A stretch of DNA of 64,000 bases from Lachnoclostridium sp. (GCA_023665475.1 JAMPEB010000009.1:40181-104180), one strand, 5' to 3'; positions 1 through 8,539 are shown, numbered from the stretch's first letter. Made by a program: numbers and translations. Notes: generated by a model from the sequence alone, not told the origin.

Positions 1-44
1 ACAGAATTGGTCGCCATTGCCATAGATACTCCTGCAATATCCAT
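1..44 (-). CDS. YjfB-family putative motility protein (5' end only)
   Basis: Only the first 14 codons lie in the window, reading MDIAGVSMAMATNS. This is the characteristic opening of the small YjfB family, often found near flagellar and chemotaxis genes; the function is not established. An upstream in-frame ATG at 50 touches the GGGAGGA ribosome binding site (51-57), so the ATG at 44, six bases further in, is the better start. The rest of the gene runs off the left edge. The family call rests on the N-terminal signature alone. Confidence 0.6.
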   Translation of the reverse strand, partial: MDIAGVSMAMATNS

Positions 45-129
45 ATCCATTCCTCCCTTGAATTAAATATTGCTGTTCCGTATGATTATATTACCATATT
101 TTCTCCGTTTTCTCAAGAGAAAAATAGAA

Positions 130-975
130 TTACCTATCTATGCGCCGGATGCTTTTTTCTTCAATTTGAATCTTTCCTGCTTTCAACAGATTGCCCACTG
201 CGCGCTTGAACTCATTTTTGCTCATACCTGTCTCCTGCCTGATAAGCTCCGGCGACGCTTTGTCGTTAAATGGCAGAACTCCGTCATAGCCGTCAATGAT
301 TTTCAAAACCTCATCCGCGTCTTTGTGCATCTGCAGATATGCCTTTTCCCGGACGCTCAGAGCCAGCTTCCCGTCCTCATGTACCTGTGTCACACGGGCG
401 GAAATCATTTCTCCGATTTCAAGTTTTCCATACATCTCGTTTTTCGGTATCAGGGCGGAATACCGATAATCCACCGCTACGAACGCGCCGAAATTTTTGC
501 TGACCTCATAAACTATGCCCGTAACCTGATCGTCCTTCTTATAAGGGCTGTCCGTCCGCAAATTTTCATATACATTCATGGTGGCGCAAAGTCTGCTGCT
601 TTTGTCTATGTAAAGGGACACTAACACCTGCTGCCCCACCTGTACCCTTACTTTCTGCTGTTTAAAGGGAAGAAACAAATCCTTCTCCAGCCCCCAGTCC
701 AGAAACGCGCCGATTTTGTTTACCTGTACCACGGTCAAAAGCGCCGTCTGTCCCATTTCCAGCTTGGGCTGATTGGTTGTGGCAATCAGTCTGTCCTGGG
801 AGTCCTTATAGAGAAATACTTCCAATATATCCCCTATCTCGGTGCCCTCCGGCACTTGCTTTGCGGGAAGCAGCACCCTTTCCTGTGCATCCTCCTTTTT
901 CAAGGATTCCAGATACACCCCGAAATCTACTTTTTTTGCAACCGCCAGTTTCTGCTTTTCTCCCAGTCTGAACAT
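130..975 (-). CDS. cvfB: CvfB-type S1 RNA-binding protein
   Basis: This protein of about 281 residues fits the CvfB/YitL family: tandem S1-like OB domains followed by a C-terminal winged helix. CvfB of Staphylococcus aureus is an RNA-binding regulator of virulence genes. Repeated S1-type strands are visible (IGAFLDWGLEKDLFLP and NFGAFVAVDYRYSALIP), each carrying the GAF/L core of S1 folds, and the tail around EFKRAVGNLLKAGKI matches the wHTH end. An ATG at 1005 is in frame, but a GGGAG site lies just before the ATG at 975, which I prefer. It sits 75 bases downstream of the thioesterase gene on the same strand. Confidence 0.85.
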   Translation of the reverse strand: MFRLGEKQKLAVAKKVDFGVYLESLKKEDAQERVLLPAKQVPEGTEIGDILEVFLYKDSQDRLIATTNQPKLEMGQTALLTVVQVNKIGAFLDWGLEKDLFLPFKQQKVRVQVGQQVLVSLYIDKSSRLCATMNVYENLRTDSPYKKDDQVTGIVYEVSKNFGAFVAVDYRYSALIPKNEMYGKLEIGEMISARVTQVHEDGKLALSVREKAYLQMHKDADEVLKIIDGYDGVLPFNDKASPELIRQETGMSKNEFKRAVGNLLKAGKIQIEEKSIRRIDR

Positions 976-1050
976 TTCTACTCCCATCTGCGCACTGTTG
1001 CGCATTCTGTCCGGAATGATTTAGATTTTAAATCTTCATTCCGTTCATAC

Positions 1051-1758
1051 TTATTTCGAGGAAAACTCCACAATGACATAAGGTTTTCCTTCAGCATCCG
1101 CCAAAGATATCGTATACCTGTTTTCTTCGATTGCCACATAGGGATACAGCACATCATCCAAAAACGCCTGCATTTTGTACTCCGCCCTCATCTGGGCAAT
1201 CACAAAGCCGTCCGGCAGAAACTCCAGCGCCATATCCACATACTGCCCGTTATTCACATGGTAATTGGTATCCAAATGATGCTTTTTTACCACAATGGCT
1301 TCCCTGCTTTCGCCGCCCTCCGGTATCACAATTTTTCTGGGTGCATAATCCATGGGCAGCTTCTCTTCCAATACATATTTTTCTTTCATGATTTCCGGGG
1401 GCAGGGTCGGCTTCCCCGTATCTGTATTCAACAGACTCCAAAGAGAGTTTGCCTTGGCAAGATATTCTCCCTGAGGCGTAATCATGGCAAAATTTCGCAT
1501 CCCCAGAAACCCTTTAAACTCATAGGGCAGAGTTCCTATCCTCACCTGTTCGCATAATCTAGGATAACGCTCCACCACTATCTGCCAAGAGGACAGCACC
1601 CAGACCTGATGCTGCTCCTTCAAATAATCTACGCCGATTCCCAAGTCCTCGGACTGAAAAGTAGAACAGTCCTGAAAATAATCCAAAAGCGATTTCAGAG
1701 TCAGCTTTCCTTCACTATCCACTTCGCTAAAACGAATTCTTCCGTCAAATAAATACAT
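1051..1758 (-). CDS. acyl-ACP thioesterase
   Basis: This 235-residue protein belongs to the bacterial acyl-ACP thioesterase family (FatA/FatB-like, double hotdog fold), which hydrolyses acyl-ACP to release free fatty acid in the cytosol. The N-terminal hotdog includes FSEVDSEGKLTLKSLLDYFQD, and the second carries the family's NYHVNNGQYVDMALE motif, with the Asn and His used in catalysis in plant homologues. The length is normal for clostridial members. It starts 12 bases after the CPBP protease gene and probably shares its transcript. The physiological acyl chain length cannot be read from sequence. Confidence 0.85.
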   Translation of the reverse strand: MYLFDGRIRFSEVDSEGKLTLKSLLDYFQDCSTFQSEDLGIGVDYLKEQHQVWVLSSWQIVVERYPRLCEQVRIGTLPYEFKGFLGMRNFAMITPQGEYLAKANSLWSLLNTDTGKPTLPPEIMKEKYVLEEKLPMDYAPRKIVIPEGGESREAIVVKKHHLDTNYHVNNGQYVDMALEFLPDGFVIAQMRAEYKMQAFLDDVLYPYVAIEENRYTISLADAEGKPYVIVEFSSK

Positions 1759-1770
1759 AGTCCTTATCCT

Positions 1771-2769
1771 TTACTCCAAAAGTTGTTCAATGATCACACC
1801 AACAAAAAACAGGCAGTACAAAATCATTCCCACATTTAAAAACATCGTCTTAAACCGCTGTCCCTTAGGCAGCGCCACTTCACCCGGTTCCAGCACAAAA
1901 CGCTTGCGATACACTATCAGCAGAATCACTCCCGCAACCATCAGCCCCATAATGATACATGCATATAGCATATATATCATATAGCCCGGAAAGTTCTCCA
2001 TAATATGCCTCATCAGCAGCGTGGTCTGTTGCTCCACAGGTTCTTCCATTATGTCAAGCAGCCCTTCATAATCAATCAGTTTCAAAACCTGTACACTGAT
2101 AATGCTCCCAATAAAATTGACCAGCATATGAATGCCTATGGTAATCTTAATGTTACCCGTCTTGGCATAAAGAAATGCCAGAAACATTCCCATCGTAGCC
2201 GCATAAAGGCATTGATTGATATTACCGTGGAACAGTCCGAACATTACGCCGGACATTACAATGGCGACTCCCTGTCCATACTTTAATGTCTTGTCCACAA
2301 TCAACTTGCGAAAAATAAGTTCTTCAAACACAGGGGCAATCAACACCATATACCCAAAGGTAACCCATGTGTCCGCACCGGCAGCAATATCCGCCACTGT
2401 ATTATCCACAGGACTTCCTTTCAAGCTTCCTACCAGACTGGCAATAGCCACAGTGATAAAATTGCTGGCATACATAATGCCGACGCACATAATAAACGCC
2501 AATATGAACTGTCCGAACTTCATGGTATGCTTTTGGGGCGTCCTGCCGGGAAGCCTCCTTACCAGAAGAGCCAAAATCGGCATCCCTATCAGGTACATCG
2601 GCAGCGCGGAAAGCACAATTATTACATTCATATCGCCATACCAATCCGGTCTCAACCGAAATGCAATTTGGGAAATAACTAACGACGCTGCCATGATAAT
2701 AATATAGGCAAGCAGATACAAAAACCCTATCCGTGAAAAATCTTTTTTGTACTCTTTTATATTTTCCAT
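1771..2769 (-). CDS. CPBP-family intramembrane glutamic endopeptidase
   Basis: This 332-residue multi-pass membrane protein carries the CPBP (Abi, PF02517) signature: EELIFRK near residues 149-155 (the EExxxR motif), then FGLFHGN (FxxxH), then HMLVNF (HxxxN). These supply the catalytic glutamate and associated histidines. About eight hydrophobic segments are visible. Family members process prenylated proteins, modify peptides, or act in bacteriocin self-immunity; the target here is unknown. An AAAGGAG site precedes the ATG. Only 24 bases separate it from ptuB upstream and 12 from the thioesterase gene downstream, leaving little room for separate promoters. Confidence 0.85.
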   Translation of the reverse strand: MENIKEYKKDFSRIGFLYLLAYIIIMAASLVISQIAFRLRPDWYGDMNVIIVLSALPMYLIGMPILALLVRRLPGRTPQKHTMKFGQFILAFIMCVGIMYASNFITVAIASLVGSLKGSPVDNTVADIAAGADTWVTFGYMVLIAPVFEELIFRKLIVDKTLKYGQGVAIVMSGVMFGLFHGNINQCLYAATMGMFLAFLYAKTGNIKITIGIHMLVNFIGSIISVQVLKLIDYEGLLDIMEEPVEQQTTLLMRHIMENFPGYMIYMLYACIIMGLMVAGVILLIVYRKRFVLEPGEVALPKGQRFKTMFLNVGMILYCLFFVGVIIEQLLE

Positions 2770-2793
2770 GGGAACTCCTTTCTATCTTTTGCA

Positions 2794-3456
2794 TCACTCT
2801 TCACAATATTCTCTCCTTGTTCCTATAAATGCACTGATCAATCCTTGCCTGACTTCCTCATCCCCTTGAAAGACATCCATCCAAACGGAAAAGAATCCCT
2901 TCGCCTTAGCCAATTCAAGCATCACATCAAAATATTCTTCCCGTTCTGCAGACTTCTTTACCTTCTGCCATCCGGTTCTACACTTTTCTGCACAATGTCT
3001 GGCACAACTCCGCTCAGCATAACGCCGATCTCTATCCTTCGGACTTATTGGTATATTGTCCAGTTTAATCATCTCATACAGCCTCTTTGCTCTTTCACGG
3101 ACAGTAGACTCTTTTGTCATTAGATAATCCTCATTTAATTGGGGAATATCGCCACTATACACAAAACAATGAAAGGTATCATCTTCATCCGGCCATATGT
3201 ATTTATCTTTTTCTCCTGCATCTACAGCATCATGCTTTCTGGCGTTACAGTATTTGCAAGACAATAGAAGATTCGTCCAAGCCAGCTTGGAGCCTCCCTT
3301 TGACTTTGCCTCTTTATGTTCCACCTCCGGCACATGCTGAATGGGAAATTCACAATATGAGCAATAAGCGCCTATACGCTCTTCCAAATATGGCTCCGCA
3401 TCCTGATAATGATAAAACTTAACATTCGGAGCCTCCCCTTTATTTATCGGTCGCAT
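2794..3456 (-). CDS. ptuB: Septu-type HNH endonuclease (PtuB)
   Basis: This 220-residue HNH nuclease resembles the TIGR02646 family found in Septu defence systems and some retron systems. Visible features are two zinc-knuckle pairs, CSYC (about 32-35) and CKYC (about 67-70), framing the core EVEHKEAKSKGG...TNLLLSC, with candidate catalytic His47 and Asn62. In Septu systems the HNH protein is the effector and the ATPase PtuA is the sensor or partner. The start lies one base after the ptuA stop (TGATATG), with AGAGGAA as its ribosome binding site inside the end of ptuA, so translation is probably coupled. Confidence 0.85.
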   Translation of the reverse strand: MRPINKGEAPNVKFYHYQDAEPYLEERIGAYCSYCEFPIQHVPEVEHKEAKSKGGSKLAWTNLLLSCKYCNARKHDAVDAGEKDKYIWPDEDDTFHCFVYSGDIPQLNEDYLMTKESTVRERAKRLYEMIKLDNIPISPKDRDRRYAERSCARHCAEKCRTGWQKVKKSAEREEYFDVMLELAKAKGFFSVWMDVFQGDEEVRQGLISAFIGTRREYCEE

Positions 3457-3457
3457 A

Positions 3458-4792
3458 TCATTCCTCTGTTTCTGCTTTCTTTTCTAAATACTGTAATTTC
3501 ATATACGCAGTATATGCCGGATTATCGTTGTATTCCGCGCTAAGAACATCCAGCCTCTCTTTCAATTCATCCATTCTCTCCTGCGATATATTATCGTTCA
3601 AAGCTTTAAAATACTCCTCGGCTGCGCGGTACATAGCTTCTTTCTTTTCGCTGTATTTTGCCGTCGGAACATCCATAATTTTCTCTGCAATATCCTCAAT
3701 GCTCTCTCCTGAATACGGCTCCTCAATATCATTATCCAGCGCAATTAATTCCCCCTGTTCCAAAGATTGGATAATAAAAGGAGAATGTGTTGCACATATA
3801 AATTGAACTTGCGGAAACATCGTTTTCAAGATGCGTACAATCCGCCTCTGCCAAGTTGGATGAAGACTCAAATCCAGTTCATCAATAATAACTACTCCCG
3901 GAGTCAAACGCAGGGCATCCGCACCCAAATAAGGATTCAGAATGCACATTCTTGTAGCGATATCCGTGACTATTTTGATAACATTTCTATATCCGTCACT
4001 TAACGCAGAAAATTCAATGACCGTTCCATCCTCCTGCCGGATTCCTATTTCCCCTATTCTGGACGAATGAATGATTTGCTCTCCTTCTTCCAGCTCCCCC
4101 GCAAAACTTTCCCTCAACGCATTCATAATAATTTCATAAGCATCAAAAGGCTTTCCTTCATTCTCTTCCATAGCCAGATTTGCCAAAAGCCTAATATAAT
4201 CAAAACCTGTCTGGCTACTCCTCTTTCTGTCCAAGCACCGTTGATAAGCATCCGTTCTATTTGGAATTTTACTCATCTTTTCCACTCTGTTTTCATTCCA
4301 TAGCCGAGCCGAGCTGAGATACAATACCAATGGCAACACCAACTTTTCATCTGAGCCGTCTGCCGCCTTAATTAAATTTTCCCAAGCATTCACTATCTGC
4401 TGCATAGGATTTTTCCCGGCAAATTTCGTCCTGCTCCCTTCCTTTTCAAGTATTCTTTGAAAAGGAATCCGCTTATCATCCCATTTCATCACACAGTTAA
4501 TCGAACACGGAAACTGCGGCACTCCATGCGGAGTCGCCAGCATCTTAGAAAATTTATTGTTTTTTCTGCGAACATCCGCATCGGATAGATTTTGAACAAA
4601 ACGGCTGGGAACATATTCCTTAAATGCAGCTAAATACGCTCCCAGCATAACAGACACCGCTTCAAGCACAGAAGTTTTGCCGGAGGCATTTTTTCCAATA
4701 AATACATTTATTCCCGGATTCAAGTGAAATGTGGTATTTTCAAACTTTCTATAGTTGGAAAGTGATATACTGTCTATAAAGAAATCTTTCAT
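3458..4792 (-). CDS. ptuA: Septu-type AAA ATPase (PtuA)
   Basis: This roughly 444-residue ATPase is of the AAA_15/AAA_21 (SMC/Rad50-like) type used as PtuA in Septu anti-phage systems. The N-terminus IDSISLSNYRKF leads into Walker A GKNASGKT at about residues 33-40. Late motifs are ALSDGYRN (signature region), VVIIDELDLSLHPTWQ (Walker B) and FICATHSPFII (switch histidine). There is no TOPRIM domain, so an OLD nuclease is unlikely. In-frame TTG (4816) and ATG (4804) starts exist, but GGAG lies six bases before the ATG at 4792. The pairing with the HNH gene is what identifies it as Septu. Confidence 0.82.
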   Translation of the reverse strand: MKDFFIDSISLSNYRKFENTTFHLNPGINVFIGKNASGKTSVLEAVSVMLGAYLAAFKEYVPSRFVQNLSDADVRRKNNKFSKMLATPHGVPQFPCSINCVMKWDDKRIPFQRILEKEGSRTKFAGKNPMQQIVNAWENLIKAADGSDEKLVLPLVLYLSSARLWNENRVEKMSKIPNRTDAYQRCLDRKRSSQTGFDYIRLLANLAMEENEGKPFDAYEIIMNALRESFAGELEEGEQIIHSSRIGEIGIRQEDGTVIEFSALSDGYRNVIKIVTDIATRMCILNPYLGADALRLTPGVVIIDELDLSLHPTWQRRIVRILKTMFPQVQFICATHSPFIIQSLEQGELIALDNDIEEPYSGESIEDIAEKIMDVPTAKYSEKKEAMYRAAEEYFKALNDNISQERMDELKERLDVLSAEYNDNPAYTAYMKLQYLEKKAETEE

Positions 4793-4836
4793 CCCAATCT
4801 CCATTCTGCAAGACAACCTTTTACTATCTAAATTTT

Positions 4837-4865
4837 ATTATAATCTGAAACACCTTAAAATACAA
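4837..4865 (-). promoter_or_regulatory. promoter of the ptuAB operon
   Basis: On the minus strand a TTGTAT -35 box (4860-4865) and a perfect TATAAT -10 box (4837-4842) are separated by 17 bases. The pair lies between the terminator of the upstream lipoprotein gene and the ptuA start, so the defence unit appears to have its own SigA-type promoter. Confidence 0.6.
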
Positions 4866-4875
4866 CCCAAATATA

Positions 4876-4911
4876 GAACTGCCCGCAAATACGAATATTT
4901 GCGGACAGTTC
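4876..4911 (-). terminator. hairpin terminator after the lipoprotein gene
   Basis: A near-perfect inverted repeat (GAACTG-CCGCAAATA arms around a four-base loop) lies 35 bases beyond the lipoprotein stop codon and is followed by an AT-rich stretch on the minus strand. The stem is long and the trailing T-run is modest, so termination is likely but may be incomplete. Confidence 0.6.
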
Positions 4912-4946
4912 CGTCTACATATACTTTTGACTCTCTTTTTCCGTTA

Positions 4947-6284
4947 CTACTCCACATCATCAGAACTTTTTACAAAAATACAGCCTGCTCCGGCCCTCTC
5001 TCTATTATCCTCCCAGAATAATCCAATGCCATCATAAAAACACAGGAAGCCGCTGCCGTCCTCATACCGATAAGAAGTTTCCACTGTTCCGTCCTCCTTC
5101 ATATACTGATCCTGACAGACCCCGGTATAATAAATCCCCCCTTCTTCCTCGTTATACCATCCTCCCAATGACCAGCGCGTGTTCTCTCTCATGCCATTGC
5201 CGCCCCAATTAATTTCAATGCGGAAAGCCTGTTCTTCACAGGTAATCGTCATAAAACACCACGGATTATCAATGTCGCTCCATGTGCCCACATAAATTTC
5301 TTCCGGGCTATCATCTCCCTGCGGCATACTTGCTGTTCCGAAAGCATCCTGTTCCTCTTCGGATGCCGTAACCCTTGTCAAAATTTGATAAATAGCCCCT
5401 TCCCTTGCTTTGAGTCCCCAATAGTAAGAATAATAATTATCATAGTCATATATCATCTGTTCGGCCTGCGCTACCGATATGCACTCATAAACATTCACAT
5501 CCCTTACAAACCCCTGTGCGGATTCCAATTTCATAGTCGTACCCGTCGCCACTACATAAACATTCTGCGCGCCTGCTTGGGCAAAAGGTTCCGGGCTCAT
5601 CAGAACATATTCCACATCGCCGGCTCCATAGCTTTGCAGAAGAGAATTATAAACTACATCATTCGCATAATAGTAGTAAACTTCCGGTGTGTCATCCGGC
5701 GCATCAGCAAGATTCTTTTCCAGAAATCCTATAATGGTATCATCCGCTGTTTTTATCCGATATTGCACATAAAAGCTGTTAGACCAAATATTCAGCGCTT
5801 CCCCTAAATCCTCTATATTGGCATATCGTTCTTCTATGGTGTTTATACCGAATTGCTCTGTTTGGTAGCCGGTAACCATTCTGTCCAGAAGTTTTGCAAA
5901 ACTATTGTCCGGAGACAGATATTTTCCAAAATCCTCCCACGCATCCGTCACATATTGTACGCATTCCTCCTCTTTATACTTTTCGACATAGCGGCCGCAC
6001 AAAAGAAGAAACCCCTCGTCCACAATCTCCGATTCGGTTTTTTCCAGCCTTGCCATGACTCCTGCATCCGCCGCCCCCATCTCATATTCCTCCATCAGAT
6101 CGGCGGCCTCTTCCGCATCCTCCAAAGGCGTTTTCTTCGATGCTTTTTCAGATGCTTTTTCCGGCGTTTCCTTCGATCCTCCTATAGGGGCTGCCGTCCC
6201 TTCGCTGCCGTCGGAGCCACATCCGCACAGCAGGAACATGACAGTTAAAGTGAGTCCCATTATCATACTTATTGATTTTTTCAT
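4947..6284 (-). CDS. large lipoprotein of unknown function
   Basis: The product is about 445 residues. It begins with a lipoprotein signal peptide (MKKSISMIMG...MFLLCGCG, lipobox cysteine near residue 21), followed by a low-complexity Ser/Lys/Glu/Thr linker. The middle is helical. The C-terminal third is rich in Trp, Tyr and Gly (IYVGTWSDIDNPWCFMTI; RWSLGGWYNEEEGGIYY), suggesting a lipocalin-like beta domain. I recognise no enzyme motif. A GTG at 6299 is in frame, but AAAGGAG five bases before the ATG at 6284 decides the start. It should be exported and anchored on the outer face of the membrane. It lies next to the IS30 element and has its own terminator. Confidence 0.7.
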   Translation of the reverse strand: MKKSISMIMGLTLTVMFLLCGCGSDGSEGTAAPIGGSKETPEKASEKASKKTPLEDAEEAADLMEEYEMGAADAGVMARLEKTESEIVDEGFLLLCGRYVEKYKEEECVQYVTDAWEDFGKYLSPDNSFAKLLDRMVTGYQTEQFGINTIEERYANIEDLGEALNIWSNSFYVQYRIKTADDTIIGFLEKNLADAPDDTPEVYYYYANDVVYNSLLQSYGAGDVEYVLMSPEPFAQAGAQNVYVVATGTTMKLESAQGFVRDVNVYECISVAQAEQMIYDYDNYYSYYWGLKAREGAIYQILTRVTASEEEQDAFGTASMPQGDDSPEEIYVGTWSDIDNPWCFMTITCEEQAFRIEINWGGNGMRENTRWSLGGWYNEEEGGIYYTGVCQDQYMKEDGTVETSYRYEDGSGFLCFYDGIGLFWEDNRERAGAGCIFVKSSDDVE

Positions 6285-6540
6285 AGCTTCTCCTTTCACG
6301 ACTTACCTGTCCTGATTTGTTATAATATCCTTGAATGAAATACTAAACCTTAACTGAAACACCGCCTGATTACATGAAATTGATTTTTGACCCCAAATTC
6401 GTTTTTATGGGCTACCTTCCTTAAATAAAAAGTGCTATAATAAGCATATCCCAGACAGCAGATATATTGAAGGTTGCATAGCAAACAGACGGCTGGCTGA
6501 TTCTTATGCAAAAGTAATCGCGACCCGTCTGATAACACCT

Positions 6541-7973
6541 ATTGACAAACCGTTCACTATCTGCATCCAAATCTTTTAGTTACTTTTCAACAAATAAGTC
6601 TGGCAGCAAATGCACTTCATCTGGCGGGATGAGGTGCATTTTCAGCAATCCCATTAATTCATGGAAATCCCTGTCTTCTTCATCCACTAATTCATACGGG
6701 CACTTATTTCCCAGCCCCGGACGCTTAATACTGTTTATGTGGTTCATAAGCAGTGTGATATCCTTTTGCGTGTATGGATTAAGGCTCTTCTTTTTAGGAA
6801 TCGCATATCTGATGAATTCATGATTTTTCTCGATGCAGCCTTTTTGCCAGGAAGCCATCGGGTCACAATAGTAAAGATGTGTGCGGTATGTCAGCATACC
6901 GTCTTCTTCCGCTGTCAGTTCTAAATCGTCAACGCGCTTGAACTCGCTTCCATTATCCGTCAAAACAACCGGGAACAGTCTGCGGAATACACCGATTCCC
7001 AGACCGGCTTCCAAATAATCAAATACCCTCTTTACTGACTCTGCCTTCCCGTCCGGCATCAGGAACAGGAGCATTACATTGTTTTTCCGGAAAATCATTG
7101 TAAGCAGTCTTTTCCCCTGTTCCCGGACTCCTTTTACGGTATCCATCCCTACCACTTCGTCTTCCGCATACCGGATATTCACTGCATGTTCAAAATCTGC
7201 ATAAGTCCGGCACTGGCGGAACTCCATGTTTGCAAATCCAGATGAAGGCTGGCGGCTTCCCTTCCGTTGTCTATAGCATGTCTTTCTGCGCAAATCGATG
7301 TTCTTTACTGTAAGTTCACCATCATCGATATAGTTGTAAAGCGTTCTCAAACATACCGGCATTTCAGCTTTTTGTGCATCCGTAATGCGTATGCCTTTAC
7401 GACTTTCGGATCTTCTGCGTGATACCGCAGCATCGGCGTGTTTTGCACTGTAAATGTATTTATCTTTCACGCACAGTTTCTTTTCCGGGCAGTTATTGCA
7501 GACATATGGAGCCCTGTCAAATTTATTGCATGCCCTGGAAACATATTTTTCACAGTGCTTCCGGCAGTCAAAACATCTGCACCGGCAACAGTTCTGGTCA
7601 CAATCCCTGTCCCCACAGACATGATGCACAACATGCTGCCTTACATACTTACAGTCTTTTCCAAGAAAATAATTTCCAGCAATAAAAGTTCTGTTCTCCT
7701 TTATTTCATGGGCAACCGTAGACGGATGTCTGCCAAGCAGCATGGCTGTCTTTTTGGGTGAATCCTTATTACATATCCCTGTTTCGATAGCAAGCCGGTC
7801 TGATAAATCCATTTGTCCATTCTTTTTATAATTGGTCATATCTGCTCCTTCCAGCAGATAGTGAGCGATATAACCACTATATCATTTCCGCCGGAAAAGT
7901 CCATTGCAAAAGTAACTTAGACCTTTTTAGCCATTTTCAGTTGTCAAAGTACAGGTTTAATTTTTCATTCTAG
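6541..7973 (-). mobile_element. IS30-family insertion element
   Basis: The element contains one transposase gene. Reading inwards, both ends share a TTGACAA block, then after roughly 25-30 bases an AGTTACTTTT block (right end around 7905-7970, left end around 6541-6590), which I take as imperfect terminal inverted repeats. The right boundary is supported because a second copy of this end (9049-9264) stops matching at the same ATTCTAG. The left boundary is less sure, and I could not confirm a target-site duplication. Confidence 0.65.
6580..7839 (-). CDS. IS30-family transposase, possibly internally deleted
   Basis: This 419-residue transposase has an N-terminal helix-turn-helix (LGRHPSTVAHEI, about 35-46), a cysteine-rich zinc-finger block (about 74-120) and the DDE catalytic core: VVGMDTVKG, VLTDNGSEF and QKGCIEKNHEFIRY supply D, D and E. 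All three acidic residues are present. Between the basic stretch ending ITDAQ and MPVCLRTLYNYID, relatives usually carry about 30 further residues of a second helix-turn-helix region; these appear missing in frame, so activity is doubtful (from memory of the family, not an alignment). A second, 5'-only copy of the element lies at 9049-9264. Confidence 0.88.
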   Translation of the reverse strand: MTNYKKNGQMDLSDRLAIETGICNKDSPKKTAMLLGRHPSTVAHEIKENRTFIAGNYFLGKDCKYVRQHVVHHVCGDRDCDQNCCRCRCFDCRKHCEKYVSRACNKFDRAPYVCNNCPEKKLCVKDKYIYSAKHADAAVSRRRSESRKGIRITDAQKAEMPVCLRTLYNYIDDGELTVKNIDLRRKTCYRQRKGSRQPSSGFANMEFRQCRTYADFEHAVNIRYAEDEVVGMDTVKGVREQGKRLLTMIFRKNNVMLLFLMPDGKAESVKRVFDYLEAGLGIGVFRRLFPVVLTDNGSEFKRVDDLELTAEEDGMLTYRTHLYYCDPMASWQKGCIEKNHEFIRYAIPKKKSLNPYTQKDITLLMNHINSIKRPGLGNKCPYELVDEEDRDFHELMGLLKMHLIPPDEVHLLPDLFVEK

Positions 7974-8161
7974 TTTTGTTATAATATCATTGTAGCAAAT
8001 CATAATGACAGCATCTGTCAAGGGGAAGATACAAAACAAGTTTTTTAGTCAAGCAAAATGCTTCTGTTCCCCCCAAGTCACATTCCCTGAACGAACCAGA
8101 CAACAAGCAAAACACAACAATTGTTACATTACATGCTGGCAGGAAATATGAAATAAAAACA

Positions 8162-8190
8162 TTGACATATGCGCATTAAGTGTGTATAAT
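8162..8190 (+). promoter_or_regulatory. consensus promoter of hicAB
   Basis: TTGACA (8162-8167) and TATAAT (8185-8190) are both perfect SigA consensus boxes with an ideal 17-base spacer. They lie about 190 bases beyond the IS30 right end and 60 bases before hicA. Of the 410 bases between the transposase start and hicA, about 135 are the IS end; the rest shows no gene apart from the short leader frame at 8219. Confidence 0.75.
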
Positions 8191-8218
8191 AGTTAAAAGA
8201 AAGGAGGATTTTTAATAA

Positions 8219-8245
8219 ATGGAACTGTTATTTTTGCGGAGGTAA
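8219..8245 (+). CDS. eight-codon leader frame overlapping the hicA ribosome binding site
   Basis: The frame reads MELLFLRR and stops. It has an upstream AAGGAGG (8201-8207), 11 bases from its ATG. Its last two sense codons, CGG AGG, are the GGAGG ribosome binding site used by hicA, and its stop ends four bases before the hicA ATG. Translation of this frame would physically compete with or couple to hicA initiation. It may be fortuitous; only its position makes it notable. Confidence 0.3.
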   Translation: MELLFLRR

Positions 8246-8249
8246 TGTG

Positions 8250-8420
8250 ATGAAGCAAAGGGATTTAGTAAAAAAGCTTGAAGATGCAGGCTTTATCTTT
8301 GAAAGACACGGAAGCAATCACGATATCTATGTTAGAGGTGCGGAGAAAGAGGAAGTTCCAAGACATAAAGAAATTGATGAACGATTGGCAAAAGCGATAA
8401 TAAGAAGAAGAAATTTATAA
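8250..8420 (+). CDS. hicA: HicA-type mRNA interferase toxin
   Basis: This 56-residue protein has the HicA dsRBD-like fold signature: MKQRDLVKKLEDAGF, then ERHGSNHDIYVRG with the catalytic histidine at about residue 24, then VPRHKEI. HicA cleaves mRNA and is neutralised by HicB. The start is the ATG seven bases after GCGGAGG; an adjacent in-frame GTG at 8247 is less well spaced. The length is typical. The gene is AT-rich, lies 120 bases ahead of hicB, and is bracketed by IS30 sequences, which suggests acquisition by transfer. Confidence 0.9.
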   Translation: MKQRDLVKKLEDAGFIFERHGSNHDIYVRGAEKEEVPRHKEIDERLAKAIIRRRNL

Positions 8421-8467
8421 ATACTACAGACATTATGTGAATACTAATTCATAAAATGAATATTACT

Positions 8468-8487
8468 ACTAATTCATAAGAATTAGT
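8468..8487. repeat. palindrome between hicA and hicB
   Basis: ACTAATTC and GAATTAGT face each other across a four-base centre. The half sequence ACTAATTCATAA also occurs about 25 bases upstream, near 8443. Many HicB proteins bind DNA through a C-terminal ribbon-helix-helix, so this is a candidate operator, although such operators are more usual upstream of the toxin gene. Confidence 0.4.
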
Positions 8488-8539
8488 TACTACGAAATCA
8501 ATTTACAAGTTGATTAATACGAATGTATACGGAGAAATG

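Noticed and set aside
3458..4792. OLD-family nuclease for the ATPase gene
   Set aside because: There is no TOPRIM domain after the ATPase, and the coupled HNH gene fits the Septu arrangement better.
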